Under the pieces are notes generated by a model that saw only the letters and a program-made list of their open reading frames with translations, searched no databases and had not been told where the DNA came from. The position numbers and the translations under genes were made by a program. Positions 45,153 to 54,571 of a DNA stretch of 64,000 nt are shown one piece after another; the first letter of the stretch is position 1; each line of letters begins with the position of its first letter. The stretch comes from Phycisphaerae bacterium (GTDB lineage: Bacteria > Planctomycetota > Phycisphaerae > Phycisphaerales > SM1A02): positions 112,820 through 176,819 of the forward strand of contig JAEUIU010000038.1 of NCBI GenBank assembly GCA_016795065.1, in the 5' to 3' direction.

Positions 45153-45285
45153 TTCACCGCGGAGGCGCGGAGGCTGAGGCAAGGGGCTTGGCGTCGGTAC
45201 AGGTACTAGCGGGCGAGCGGTGGAGCGGCCAATCCACCCTGCAACGCTCCTTCGGGTCTCTCTGCCCTCTGCGTCTCTGAGGTGA
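45153..45285. repeat. Inverted-repeat element between flhB and flhA
   Basis: The two ends are imperfect inverted copies: TTCACCGCGGAGGCGCGGAGG (45153-45173) against the reverse complement of CCTCTGCGTCTCTGAGGTGA (45266-45285). About 15 of 20 positions match, mostly with G/A differences. The 'CACCGCAGAGGCGCAGAG' style is familiar from dispersed intergenic repeats of many large bacterial genomes. The core of about 90 bp contains the flhB stop and no gene. It looks like a small non-autonomous (MITE-like) or REP-type element. Confidence 0.6.
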
Positions 45286-46375
45286 TCGGCCGTCGCCGGG
45301 CCGCGCGGCGAGCTTCGGCCCCGTCGAGGCGGTAGACGAACGCGAGGATCTCCGCGACGGCCTTGTAGAAGTCCGGCGGCACCTCGCCTCCGACCGGCAC
45401 CTGCTTGTAGAGGGCGCGGGCCAGCGGCTTGCGCTCAACGATCGGCACGCCGTGTTGCCGGGCGATCTGTCGAATGCGCAGAGCGAGGTAGTCGGCGCCT
45501 TTCGCAACAACCCTCGGGGCATGCATCGTCTCGGCGTCGTACTGGATCGCGATCGAGATGTGCTCGGGGTTGGTGACGATGACGTCGGCCTTCGGCACAG
45601 CGCTGGAGATCCGCTGCATTGCGAGCTGACGCTGGAGCTGGAAGCGACGGCGCTTCACCTCCGGGTCGCCTTCGCTCTGCTTGTATTCCTCCTTCACCTG
45701 CTGCTTCGTCATGCGCATTTCCTCGCGGTGGCGCCAATGCTGTACGAAGTAGTCGATGAGGCCGAGAACGACGAGGGCGGCCACGATCTTGAGGGCCAGC
45801 TCCACGAGCATGCCCGCGATGGCAATGGCCGCAAGCTGCGGCTCGAAGGCGGGAAGCGTGACGATCTTGCGGATGAAACCGGCGATCGTGATGTAGGCGA
45901 TGGTTCCGACGAGGGCGACCTTGGCCAGGTCGAAGCCCGTCTTGATCAGCCCTGACTTGCCCAACAGCCGGCCGAAGCCCGTGACCGGATTGAGGCGATC
46001 GAACTTGGGCAGGAGCGGCTTGGTCGTCAGGAGGAATCCGATCTGCCAGACGTGCACGAGCCACGCAGCCACCGCGGCGATCGCCAGGATGATGCCCAGG
46101 ACGATTGCCCCGGAACGCAGCGATGGCCGCAGGAGGTCTTCCAGTCGTTCGGGCTGCGTGGCCACCGCGTTCATCGCGGGGTCAAGCGCGTCGCGGATCA
46201 GTCGGGCGAAGGCCGCGAGCATCGGCTCGAGTCCGGCGACGAGAGCCAGCGTCGCGATGAGGAGCATGGCCGCTGCGGACGCGTCGTTACTCTTGGCGAC
46301 GCTGCCGTCCTCGCGGGCCTGTTGTAGCCGCTTCGGGGTTGCGTCCTCGCTCCGTTCGCCCAGGTCCTCTGCCAT
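45206..46375 (-). CDS. flhB: Flagellar export switch protein FlhB
   Basis: FlhB controls the switch from rod/hook to filament export. ATG 46375 (two bases after the fliR stop) gives 389 residues beginning MAEDLGERSEDATPKRLQQA, the family start. Four hydrophobic segments follow, then MRMTKQQVKEEYKQSEGDPE and the autocleavage loop. That loop reads VTNPEHISIAIQY: the cleaved Asn-Pro pair is intact, but Thr of NPTH is replaced by Glu. The family normally ends soon after AVAEILAFVYRL. Here about 35 further residues follow, the last 26 coded by the inverted-repeat element. Confidence 0.94.
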   Translation of the reverse strand: MAEDLGERSEDATPKRLQQAREDGSVAKSNDASAAAMLLIATLALVAGLEPMLAAFARLIRDALDPAMNAVATQPERLEDLLRPSLRSGAIVLGIILAIAAVAAWLVHVWQIGFLLTTKPLLPKFDRLNPVTGFGRLLGKSGLIKTGFDLAKVALVGTIAYITIAGFIRKIVTLPAFEPQLAAIAIAGMLVELALKIVAALVVLGLIDYFVQHWRHREEMRMTKQQVKEEYKQSEGDPEVKRRRFQLQRQLAMQRISSAVPKADVIVTNPEHISIAIQYDAETMHAPRVVAKGADYLALRIRQIARQHGVPIVERKPLARALYKQVPVGGEVPPDFYKAVAEILAFVYRLDGAEARRAARRRPITSETQRAERPEGALQGGLAAPPLAR

Positions 46376-46377
46376 GG

Positions 46378-47202
46378 TCAGTGCGTCTCCTCGAGGATGA
46401 ACCAGGTCGAGAGGAGCGAGAGGTCGTCGGAGAGGAAGACCTGAAGGGCCTCGCCGATCGCCCCCATCCCAAGGACGAGGATGCCGAGGCCGATGATGAT
46501 CCGCAGCGGGAATCCGAGGTTCATCAGGTGAAACGACGGCACCGATCGGGAGAGGAAGCCAAGGGCCACCGACTCGAGCAGGAAGAGGCAGACCATCGGC
46601 GCCGCCACGCGAAGGCCCAGCTCGGTCGCGGCGAGCAGGACGCTCGCGATGAGACGGATGAGGCCGTTGTCGATCCCCCATCCGCAGACTGAGATGACCT
46701 CACCGACGCCGCCGAGGCGCACGTATTCGAAGCTCCGGAGGACGGCCACGGTCATCTGCTCGTGCCCGCCCACGCCGAGGAAGGTGGCAAGCCCAAGGAA
46801 GAAGAGGATCTGCTCAAGGACATCGCCCTCGTCCTCCATCGCCGGGTTGTAGAGCCGCGCGAAGCCCAGGCCCATTTGGGTGCCCATGACCTGTCCGCCC
46901 ATCTGGAGGGCGACGAGGGGCATGATCGCGAGGAATCCGATGACCGCTCCGACCATCAGCTCGCTGGCCATCATCGGGGCAATCGAGGCGAGATCGACCG
47001 GCACGTCGACGCCGCGCAGCGGGCCCACCGCAAGCGTCGGATAGGTGGCCAGGGCCAGCATCGTGATCAGCAGGACCTTGATGAGGCGCGGGACCATCGA
47101 GGAGGCGAAGACCGGTGCGAAGATCGCCAGACCGCCGAGCCGGACCAGGACCAGGACGGCCGGTCCGAGGTGTCTCGAGAGGATGTCGATCGAGTCATGC
47201 AC
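46378..47202 (-). CDS. fliR: Flagellar export gate protein FliR
   Basis: FliR is part of the FliPQR export core. The 274-residue protein starts with GTG and consists of about six or seven hydrophobic helices. Typical segments are RLGGLAIFAPVFASSMVPRL, GAVIGFLAIMPLVALQMGGQ, VMGTQMGLGFARLYNPAMED and FLLESVALGFLSRSVPSFHL. The order fliQ-fliR-flhB is standard. The stop is two bases before the flhB ATG. No unusual features. Confidence 0.94.
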   Translation of the reverse strand: MHDSIDILSRHLGPAVLVLVRLGGLAIFAPVFASSMVPRLIKVLLITMLALATYPTLAVGPLRGVDVPVDLASIAPMMASELMVGAVIGFLAIMPLVALQMGGQVMGTQMGLGFARLYNPAMEDEGDVLEQILFFLGLATFLGVGGHEQMTVAVLRSFEYVRLGGVGEVISVCGWGIDNGLIRLIASVLLAATELGLRVAAPMVCLFLLESVALGFLSRSVPSFHLMNLGFPLRIIIGLGILVLGMGAIGEALQVFLSDDLSLLSTWFILEETH

Positions 47203-47262
47203 GAGCGGTGTGCCCGTCGGTCCGGGGTCATTGCCTCCGGAGCGGGCGAATCGTTAGGAAGG

Positions 47263-47511
47263 TCAGAACGACGAGAACATGCTGGCCGCGAATTCCATCA
47301 GTTGCACCGAGAGCCAACCAAGAAGGGCCACCGCCACCAGCAGCATGGCGGCGATCTTCGGGACGAAGGAAAGCGTCTGGTCCTGGATCTGGGTCACGGC
47401 CTGGACGATGCTCACCGTCAGGCCGACGAGCAGACCCACCGCGAGGATGGGCGCAGAGAGCATGAGCGAAAGGACGAGGGCGTCACGGACAAGGTCAAGC
47501 GAATCGATCAC
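47263..47511 (-). CDS. fliQ: Flagellar export gate protein FliQ
   Basis: FliQ is the small two-helix subunit of the export core. GTG 47511, preceded by the ribosome-binding sequence AAGGGGGA, gives 82 residues close to the usual 89. Helix one is ALVLSLMLSAPILAVGLLVG, followed by SIVQAVTQIQDQTLSFVPKI, the family signature, and helix two AAMLLVAVALLGWLSVQLM. A longer frame from 47580 is open, but its extra residues are charged and unlike FliQ. The gap to fliP upstream is 193 bp, long for this tight block. Confidence 0.93.
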   Translation of the reverse strand: MIDSLDLVRDALVLSLMLSAPILAVGLLVGLTVSIVQAVTQIQDQTLSFVPKIAAMLLVAVALLGWLSVQLMEFAASMFSSF

Positions 47512-47704
47512 GGCGAGTCCCCCTTCTCGCGCCTGAACATCGTGGCGCGGGGCATCTCTCTCTCGATTCCCGAAGGCCACGCTCCCGAACGGACGGGGGC
47601 GGCCCAGTCACCTTTCTCCACTCCGAGTTTTTCCCGTCACCCCGACACGACTCCATGCCGCGTCGAGGCTCTCCTTCTCCCATCCTGGACCGACGAACGT
47701 CCCG

Positions 47705-48601
47705 CTACGCGAACGGCACCCCTCCGAGGAGAAGCTCCGCCGCTGCCGTCATCACCGGCGTCTCGCGGGCGAATCCCGCAATGAGCGAACCGCATATGAG
47801 TTGCCACCCGTCGACCATGACGAAGAGCAGCAGCTTGAAGGGCATGGAGATGAGCACGGGCGGCAGCATCATCATGCCCATCGAGATGAGCAGGCTTGAG
47901 ATCACCATGTCGATCACGAGGAACGGCAGGTAGATCCGAAACCCGATCAGGAACGATGACTTGAGCTCGCTCAGCACGAAGGCCGGAACGAGGGTGATCA
48001 TGTCGACGTCGCGATCCCACGTGAGTTCGGAGGGTTCGCTGATATCGACGCCGCGCTGCTCCAACAGCATGAACACCGCGGAGGTGTTTCCGGACTTCTC
48101 GATCTGGGCGATCATGAATTCGCGGAGCGGTCGCTTCGCGTCGTCCCATGCCCGCAACTGGTCGTTGTGGGTCCCCTTCGCGTAGGGAGCGAGCCCCTCG
48201 TTCCACATGCGCGAGAAGGTCGGCCCCATGACGACGACGGAGAGGAACAGGCTCAGTCCGACGATGACCTGGCTCGGCGGCAGCGACTGCGTGCCGAGGG
48301 CCTGGCGGAGAAGGCTCAGGACGATCACGATCCGCGTGAACGACGTGCAGAGGATGAGGAGCCCCGGCGCCACCGAGAGCACCGTGAGCAGGAGGATGAT
48401 GTTGAGCTGGGTGCTCAGTCCGCCCTTCTCGAGGCCTGCGCCCATGCCGGGAATGGCCTTCGATGCATCCTCGATCACGCCGATCGGGTTGAGGTCCTCC
48501 AGGGCGCGGGCCGCGCCGTCGTCGGCGCCCGCGGCAACGGCGGCGCAGGCAAGCGCCGCGACGGCCGCGAGAGCGAATCGCGATGGACGCCGGTGACGCA
48601 T
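47705..48601 (-). CDS. fliP: Flagellar export gate protein FliP
   Basis: FliP forms the pentameric core of the export gate. The 298-residue precursor has a cleavable signal (SRFALAAVAALACAAVAAGA), as FliP proteins do, then a short periplasmic segment. Four helices follow with the signatures LLTVLSVAPGLLILCTSFTR, IVIVLSLLRQALGTQSLPPS and YLPFLVIDMVISSLLISMGM. The segment VDMITLVPAFVLSELKSSFL is also characteristic. The start ATG overlaps the fliO stop by one base (TGATG). Confidence 0.95.
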   Translation of the reverse strand: MRHRRPSRFALAAVAALACAAVAAGADDGAARALEDLNPIGVIEDASKAIPGMGAGLEKGGLSTQLNIILLLTVLSVAPGLLILCTSFTRIVIVLSLLRQALGTQSLPPSQVIVGLSLFLSVVVMGPTFSRMWNEGLAPYAKGTHNDQLRAWDDAKRPLREFMIAQIEKSGNTSAVFMLLEQRGVDISEPSELTWDRDVDMITLVPAFVLSELKSSFLIGFRIYLPFLVIDMVISSLLISMGMMMLPPVLISMPFKLLLFVMVDGWQLICGSLIAGFARETPVMTAAAELLLGGVPFA

Positions 48602-49263
48602 CAGGCCCGTCCTCCGCCCGCGAGGGCGAGTCCGGACGGACGCTGGGCTTGTGGACGTCGCTTGGTGAGATCAACCGTCTCGGTCGGCACCGGCATGCGC
48701 GGGTCGGTGCCGCGGCGTCCGACACCGAGTGTGGTGCTGTCCCGCTCGAGCGAACGGGTCAGTTCGCCCTCGAATCGCTGGCGTCCGGCGGTTCCCGCCT
48801 CGATGCGGGTTCGCAGAAGGGCGATCTCCTGGGGATCGGTGAACTCGCAGAGAGTCGACATCCGTCCCGCGGCCTGATGGACGCAGAGGACGCGGGTACC
48901 GACGGCCAGGAGCTGCACCGTCTGTCCCTTGCCGACAGGGAAGCGGCTGAGGATCTGCACGACGCCCGAGGGGCGGCGTGCGGCGAGCGGATCGGAGAAG
49001 CGTCGCGCCACCTGGCGCATCACGAGGGCAAGGGCGAGCACCGCGCCGAGGGCAACGACGGTACGAACCGCGTCACCGGTCAGCGAGCCGCTTGGGGCGG
49101 CGATCGGCGTCCCGACGATGGCGCCTTGCCCCTCATCGGCTCGGGCCGTCGCCGGAGCGATCGGCCGATCAACGCCGTCGGCCCGCGCGTCGGTTGCGAC
49201 CACGGCGACGGCCGCGATGAGGATCGCGCCCCAACCTGTGCATGAGTGACGTCTGTGGTGCAT
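48601..49263 (-). CDS. fliO: FliO-like flagellar assembly protein
   Basis: FliO is a poorly conserved membrane protein that helps FliP assemble. The 220 residues have an N-terminal hydrophobic signal (ILIAAVAVVATDARA), a periplasmic linker, a single helix (TVVALGAVLALALVMRQVAR), and a small cytoplasmic SH3-like domain. Within that domain, GVVQILSRFPVGKGQTVQLL and RVLCVHQAAGRMSTLCEF match the FliO pattern. The position directly before fliP and after fliN is diagnostic. The C-terminal 70 residues are Arg-rich and unconserved. Confidence 0.87.
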   Translation of the reverse strand: MHHRRHSCTGWGAILIAAVAVVATDARADGVDRPIAPATARADEGQGAIVGTPIAAPSGSLTGDAVRTVVALGAVLALALVMRQVARRFSDPLAARRPSGVVQILSRFPVGKGQTVQLLAVGTRVLCVHQAAGRMSTLCEFTDPQEIALLRTRIEAGTAGRQRFEGELTRSLERDSTTLGVGRRGTDPRMPVPTETVDLTKRRPQAQRPSGLALAGGGRA

Positions 49264-49324
49264 GGATCCGCTTGGGAATCGGGAAGAAAGGAGGACGGAC
49301 GGGACTCGTCGTATGAACGAGTCG

Positions 49325-49780
49325 TTAGGCCGCGCCCGACTTGGGAACCGAATGCAGCTTGGCGTGGGTACCGGAGCTTTCGACCGCCGGCTGGAGCGGT
49401 TCGATGATCTCGCTGACCCGCACGCAGAATGCGTCGTTGAGGACCAGCACCTCGCCGCGGGCGATGTGCCGTCCGTTCACGTAGATGTCGACCGGGTCGC
49501 CCGCGGCCTTGTCAAGCTCGACCACCGAGTCGGGGGCGAGCCGCAGCACGTCCTCGACCAGCATGCGGGTGCGGCCGAGTTCGATGCGAACCTGCAGATT
49601 GACGTCACGCAAGAGGTCGATGCCCGCGGCGGCGGCCGGTTTCGTCCGGATCGAGTCGCGGGCCTGTGAGGGCCCGAGATCCGGGAAGACCGGCGCGGCA
49701 CCACCGCCCCCGGCACCTGCGGCCGAAGGGGAAGCGGACGTGTCACCCGATTGCGGGCCCGATGAAGTGGGGTCCGGCAT
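49325..49780 (-). CDS. fliN: Flagellar motor switch protein FliN
   Basis: FliN is a C-ring protein that binds CheY-P and docks export cargo. The 151 residues end with the family SpoA domain: [60 protein letters not shown], then FCVRVSEII. The N-terminal 50 residues are Ser/Gly/Ala/Pro-rich and probably flexible. It is the first gene of the flagellar block in the window; FliM and FliG are not coded here. Confidence 0.94.
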   Translation of the reverse strand: MPDPTSSGPQSGDTSASPSAAGAGGGGAAPVFPDLGPSQARDSIRTKPAAAAGIDLLRDVNLQVRIELGRTRMLVEDVLRLAPDSVVELDKAAGDPVDIYVNGRHIARGEVLVLNDAFCVRVSEIIEPLQPAVESSGTHAKLHSVPKSGAA

Positions 49781-50075
49781 GAAGAGCCTCCGTGCCCATC
49801 GCGAACGGCTGAAGCCGACGCAACCTCACCACGGCATCCTGCCATGGCGCCATCTTCATCCCCTGTTGCCGCACTGAATCGGCCTTCGGGAACGAGATGC
49901 TGCAGAGAATCACTGTTTCACCCTATCGTTTCGACTCGTTTCGCGCGATCTTGACCATTCACCGTCGGCGGATGCCTGCCCTTAAGCCGCAGTGGTTGCG
50001 CGATTTCGAACTCTGATGCCTCTGCGCGAAAGGCGCGCCAGCCCAGAGCCTGCTTGGTAGCCTGCAATTCTGCCG
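49781..50075. other. Divergent promoter region of fliN and the TPR-C39 gene
   Basis: The 295-bp gap must hold promoters in both directions. A direct repeat TCGTTTCG-AC-TCGTTTCG (49926-49943, period 10 bp) and a minus-strand AACGATAG within it are the only notable signals. That octamer only partly resembles the sigma-28 minus-10. No gene is supported here. Confidence 0.35.
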
Positions 50076-53000
50076 ATGCCGAAGGACTCCCCCGCCCATC
50101 CGACTCCGGTGCCCTCGACGGGAGCGGATACGCATGACATCCTCGCCCTTTGGCCGTCGCTTCGCGACCTTCAGCTCACCGGCCGATTCGTTGACGTCAT
50201 CACCCGCATGGGCGGTCGCGATGGCGTCCTCGCCTGTTTCCACCGTGCACAAACGCCGTGGGCCCTGGCCCGGATGGTGCGCATCCTCCGTTGCGGCGGA
50301 AACCACCGCGGCTCGTACCTTCTGGCCCGCAAGCTTTGGCGACGCTGGCCGGAAGAGCCGTGCGTCCAGGCGACGTGGTTGCCCTTCCTCGCCTCGTTCA
50401 ATTCCCTCGAGGCGATCCTCTTCCTCGATCGGCGCGGCACGGCCGTCCCCGAAGGTCTCGATGATGAGCTGTCCCTCCATTGGCTCCAGTCGCGATGCTC
50501 GATCTGGGCGGAACTCCGGATGTTCGATGAGGCCCGGCGCCTGAGCGATGAGGCCCGTGAGCGTTGGCCGCACCATCCATGGGCCCAGACGCTCCTGCCG
50601 ATGATCCTCGCATCGCAGGATCGTCGCGCCGAGGCCCTGTCCGAAGTCGAGCGGATCCGAGAGATCCACCCTCGGGCCCCCTTTCCGCACTATCTGCGTG
50701 TTCACTATCTCGCACTCCTTCACCGTCCCGACGAAGCGATCCGCGCCGCCGATGAGTCTTTGGGAATCGTGCAGGAGGACGGCATCGCCCGCATCGCCGC
50801 CTCGCTCCTTGTCGAGGCCGGACGGCGCTCCGAAGCCCTCGGCTTCCTGGAACGGGCCCTGCCGCTCATGCCGCTGGCCGATCGCAGCGCCCTTCAGGGA
50901 TTGCGAACGGCGATGCTCGAGTGCCTCTATCTGGATGAGCGATTCGACGAGGCGGCGGAGGTCGCCCGAACCATCATCGCGAAGCTCCCCCGTCGCGCCC
51001 CATCGCCCGAGCGAAAGACCTACCCCGAGCGGATCCTCGATGCGGTGACCGATCCGGACTTGCGCAGTCGCTCGCGCATCGTCCTACCCGTGCCCTTCGT
51101 CGCCCAGGACCACAACACCTGCTCGCCGGCGTCGCTTGCCTCGATTGCGGGGGCCTGGACGCGGCCCGGCTCGCACGACGAGATCGCCGCGGAAATCTGC
51201 AGCGAAGGGACGCCGATGGAGCTTTCCCGCGACTGGGCCGAGCGCCACGGGTGGGCGACCGCGGAGTTCCTGCCCGACGTGCCGTCGACGCTCGCCCTCA
51301 TCCGGCGGCGCGTGCCGTTTGCGATCCACACCGCGTGGCTCGGCGGGGCCCATTCGCAGACGCTCATGGGCTTCGACGAGCGCACCCGCACCGCGATCGT
51401 GCGCGAGCCGACGGTTCCGCGCTTCATCGAATGCCTGCTGGAATCGCGATGGAAGATCCTTCCCCAACATTCCCTCGTCGGGCTGGTCATGGTTCCGCGC
51501 GACTCCGACGCGGCCACGGCGATCGGCGACATCCATCTCCCGTCGCGCGAACAGATGACCCTCGCCCATCGGGTACGGCTGGGCTGGCGTTCCGGCGACG
51601 AGGCCGGGGCCGAGCAGGCCTTCGAGGAGATGCTTCAGCGCTATCCCGAGGACGATGTTGCCCTTTCGGTCACCGCCGACCGGGCCGAGCGGCGCGGCGA
51701 CGACGAGCGGGCGCTCGCTGCGATCGAACTGTTAGCCGAGCGCTATCCCGATGACGACCTCCTGGTCCGGCGACACGCGGCGCTCCTCCGCAACATGGGG
51801 AGGATTGACCGGGCCGAACAGGCCCTCGCCCGTCGGATCGCGACCCGGCGCGCTGCCCCGGGACTCCTGCTCGACCAGGCGTGGACGTGGGCCGACCGCG
51901 GTGTCTCCGCGGAACGGATCGAACGGGTGGTGATCAGGGCAGCGGCCCGCGGGCACAAGCTCGCCGAGTGCCTCCCGTTCCTCGCCGAACTCCTGATCCG
52001 CGACGGCCGTTTGGACGAGGCCGAGCGACTCCTGCGGATGAACACCTTTCTCTCCCCGGGCCATCGTGGATCGAACGACCACTGGCTCGAGACGTTGCGC
52101 CGTCTTGGCCGCCTGGACCAGGCGATCGAGGAGTTGGAGGACCGCTACCACCGTGCCGACGAGGACGCCCGCGAACTCCTTCGGCTGCTCACTGCAGCGC
52201 TCTGGTCCAGTGGTCGGCGCTCGGAGGCCGCGGAGCATGTCGAGCAGGCCGCCGAGCGATGGCCGGACGACCGCGAGATCGCGGTCCTTCGCGTGCGCTA
52301 CCGACGGGCGGTGGGTCGCCTAGCCGACGCCGACGCTGCCTTGGCCGCCCTCGATGGGCGCATCAATCGCCCCCAGTGGCTGAGCGAACGGGCCCTCAAC
52401 GCCGAGGCGCGCCAGGACCGGCTCGAGGCGATGCGAACCTACAAGGAGTTGCTCGCGATCGATCCGACCTCGCCGCAGGCGTGGCACGGGCTGCGCGAGC
52501 TGGCCGAGCATCCTCAGGCACTTGACGGCCTCGCCGAGGAGCTCGAAATGCACTTCGCGAGGATGCCCAGCTATTGGCCCGTGGCCGATGCCCTGGCCTC
52601 GCTCTACTCGCAACGCGATCCCGGGCGCGGCATCGGCGTGCTGCGCCGTCACCTGGACGTCTTTCCCTCCAACGCCGAAGGCTGGCTTCGGCTGGCCCGG
52701 CTCAAGCGTGGCGTCGGAGATCTGGCCGGCGCCATCACCGCGGTGGAGCGATCGGTCGAGGCCATTCCGCATTCCGCGGACGCGTGGGCGCTCCTTGCCG
52801 ACCTGCGCTACGACAGCGGCGATCGCGATGGCTCGCGGAAGGCGGCGGAGCGGGCTTTGGATCTTGGGCCCGGCGACGGAAGCTCGATCGATCGCATCGT
52901 CCGCACGATCCCCTCCATGGATGCCCGTTGCGATTGGCTGCGCGAGCGCTGGTCGCGGGTGCTGCAACCGCCGCTCTCGCCGCCCACGATCCTCCATCTG

Positions 53001-54548
53001 GCCTGGTCCTCGGTTCCGCCACTTCCGCCCGATGAGGTGCAGGAAATGATTGCCCGCTGCCCGATGACCGCGGAGTTCGAGCCGATTCATGCGGCGGCCG
53101 CCCACATCCTCGCGCGAGCGAATCGTTATGCCGAGGCGGTCGCCGTCACCGACCGGATGGTCGGTCGGTACGCCCACAGCGAACGGCTGCGCGGACTTCG
53201 CTGCGAGCTTCTCATCGGGGCGAAGGACTGGGCCGCGGCGATTCGGGACGCGGAGGCGTGGATCGCCGCGTCACCCTTCGCCACCCAACCATTCGCCATC
53301 CTCTTCGCGGCCCACTCCGCTCTCAACCAGACCGACCGCCGGGCCGACGCCTTGCGGCGATGGTCCGAGCTCTCGCCCGACGACACCAGCGTTTCGGTGC
53401 GATATGCCCGAGCCCTCCTTGACATGGGCAAGTCCGAAGAGGCCCAGGCGCATCTTGCCGCGCAGTGGGCGCGCAGCCTCGATGTGAACGTTGCCTGGAC
53501 GCGGCTGGATCTCCTCCACACCGAGGGAAACGCTGTGGCGTACCTTCAGGTCCTCAAGGAGATGTTGCCTCACCTGAAGAACGTCGAAGCGACGATCGAA
53601 GCGGTTTTTGCTCGCTTCCCCGGCGCGCCGTGGTTGGGGCAACTCTGGTGGGATGCTCTCCGCGACGCCAATGACCAGAGCCCGCCCGGCGTGCGGGCGG
53701 CGTGGGGATGCCACGCGATCGCCCGCGAGACGCCTCGATGGGTGCTGAAGCGCATGGTCCGGCAATTCTCGAGCGACGAAGCGCGCGGTGATGTCCTCGA
53801 GGCGCTCGCCCACGCCGGTGCGTATCGCCATCACGCGGCCCTGACCAGGCGGCTCATTCGCGAGCATGGCGACCTGGCACGCCGCCGGGCGAACACCCTG
53901 ACATCAATCGCGGACGGACTGTGGGTCGCGGGACGGCGCCACGAGATTCCGATGTGGCTGACGGGTTGGGAGGCTCGCGAGGATCTCGTTGCCGGAGACC
54001 TCTGGGTGCTCGCCCGCATTCTCGACGCGAGCGGCGACCATCGCGGTGCGATCGCCGCCGCGATGCGCGGAGCTTCGATTGCCGACGGATCCCAACTCGC
54101 CGGCCTGTTGGCCATTCGCGCCGTCGCCCTGATCCAATGCGGCGAGTTCGACGAGGCCCGCGTGCGCCTGCAGACGGTGACGGAGATCCAGGCCGATGAC
54201 GAGTCCGAGGCCATCGCCGAATGGGGACTGAAGGCTCTCGCCCTTCTCGAAGGTCCCTCGGCGCCAGACCGCGCGGCCCTCAAGTCCCTCTCCGAGAAGG
54301 CGAAGGAGATGGACCGCATCCACGAGACGCCCATCGTCGATTCGCTCCTTCGAGCGATCGCCACTGCGCTCCTCGCCAAGGGTGCCCGTCGGCGCGATCT
54401 TTCCTTTGCGCCATCGGAGCTGGGCCGGCTCATGGCCACCATGAGCGAGTGGTTTGCCCGTCAACGCGTGGCGATGGCCCACGCCGGGTTTGACAACGAC
54501 GCGCGGTGGCGCCGGCTCTTCCGAGCCAACGGAAACCGTTACGCATAG
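50076..54548 (+). CDS. Giant TPR protein with embedded C39-like peptidase domain
   Basis: The 1490 residues consist mostly of helical TPR-like repeats (about 20-310 and 490-1490), for example RLARLKRGVGDLAGAITAVE and HILARANRYAEAVAVTDRMV. Residues 335-475 form a C39-like papain-fold segment: VPFVAQDHNTCSPASLASIA with C349, and GGAHSQTLMGFDERT with H426. The third position reads REP (443-445) instead of the usual D/N-P, so activity is uncertain. There is no signal peptide or membrane helix. C39 domains cut double-glycine leaders or act as inactive peptide-binding modules. It stands alone on the plus strand between flagellar genes. Confidence 0.85.
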   Translation: MPKDSPAHPTPVPSTGADTHDILALWPSLRDLQLTGRFVDVITRMGGRDGVLACFHRAQTPWALARMVRILRCGGNHRGSYLLARKLWRRWPEEPCVQATWLPFLASFNSLEAILFLDRRGTAVPEGLDDELSLHWLQSRCSIWAELRMFDEARRLSDEARERWPHHPWAQTLLPMILASQDRRAEALSEVERIREIHPRAPFPHYLRVHYLALLHRPDEAIRAADESLGIVQEDGIARIAASLLVEAGRRSEALGFLERALPLMPLADRSALQGLRTAMLECLYLDERFDEAAEVARTIIAKLPRRAPSPERKTYPERILDAVTDPDLRSRSRIVLPVPFVAQDHNTCSPASLASIAGAWTRPGSHDEIAAEICSEGTPMELSRDWAERHGWATAEFLPDVPSTLALIRRRVPFAIHTAWLGGAHSQTLMGFDERTRTAIVREPTVPRFIECLLESRWKILPQHSLVGLVMVPRDSDAATAIGDIHLPSREQMTLAHRVRLGWRSGDEAGAEQAFEEMLQRYPEDDVALSVTADRAERRGDDERALAAIELLAERYPDDDLLVRRHAALLRNMGRIDRAEQALARRIATRRAAPGLLLDQAWTWADRGVSAERIERVVIRAAARGHKLAECLPFLAELLIRDGRLDEAERLLRMNTFLSPGHRGSNDHWLETLRRLGRLDQAIEELEDRYHRADEDARELLRLLTAALWSSGRRSEAAEHVEQAAERWPDDREIAVLRVRYRRAVGRLADADAALAALDGRINRPQWLSERALNAEARQDRLEAMRTYKELLAIDPTSPQAWHGLRELAEHPQALDGLAEELEMHFARMPSYWPVADALASLYSQRDPGRGIGVLRRHLDVFPSNAEGWLRLARLKRGVGDLAGAITAVERSVEAIPHSADAWALLADLRYDSGDRDGSRKAAERALDLGPGDGSSIDRIVRTIPSMDARCDWLRERWSRVLQPPLSPPTILHLAWSSVPPLPPDEVQEMIARCPMTAEFEPIHAAAAHILARANRYAEAVAVTDRMVGRYAHSERLRGLRCELLIGAKDWAAAIRDAEAWIAASPFATQPFAILFAAHSALNQTDRRADALRRWSELSPDDTSVSVRYARALLDMGKSEEAQAHLAAQWARSLDVNVAWTRLDLLHTEGNAVAYLQVLKEMLPHLKNVEATIEAVFARFPGAPWLGQLWWDALRDANDQSPPGVRAAWGCHAIARETPRWVLKRMVRQFSSDEARGDVLEALAHAGAYRHHAALTRRLIREHGDLARRRANTLTSIADGLWVAGRRHEIPMWLTGWEAREDLVAGDLWVLARILDASGDHRGAIAAAMRGASIADGSQLAGLLAIRAVALIQCGEFDEARVRLQTVTEIQADDESEAIAEWGLKALALLEGPSAPDRAALKSLSEKAKEMDRIHETPIVDSLLRAIATALLAKGARRRDLSFAPSELGRLMATMSEWFARQRVAMAHAGFDNDARWRRLFRANGNRYA

Positions 54549-54571
54549 CAGCGTGCGGCGCGGCGGTGCCG

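Noticed and set aside
46376..46681. 102-codon N-terminal extension of flhB
   Set aside because: It lies antisense-free but inside fliR in another frame. The family start MAEDLGERSEDATPKR fits ATG 46375, two bases after the fliR stop.
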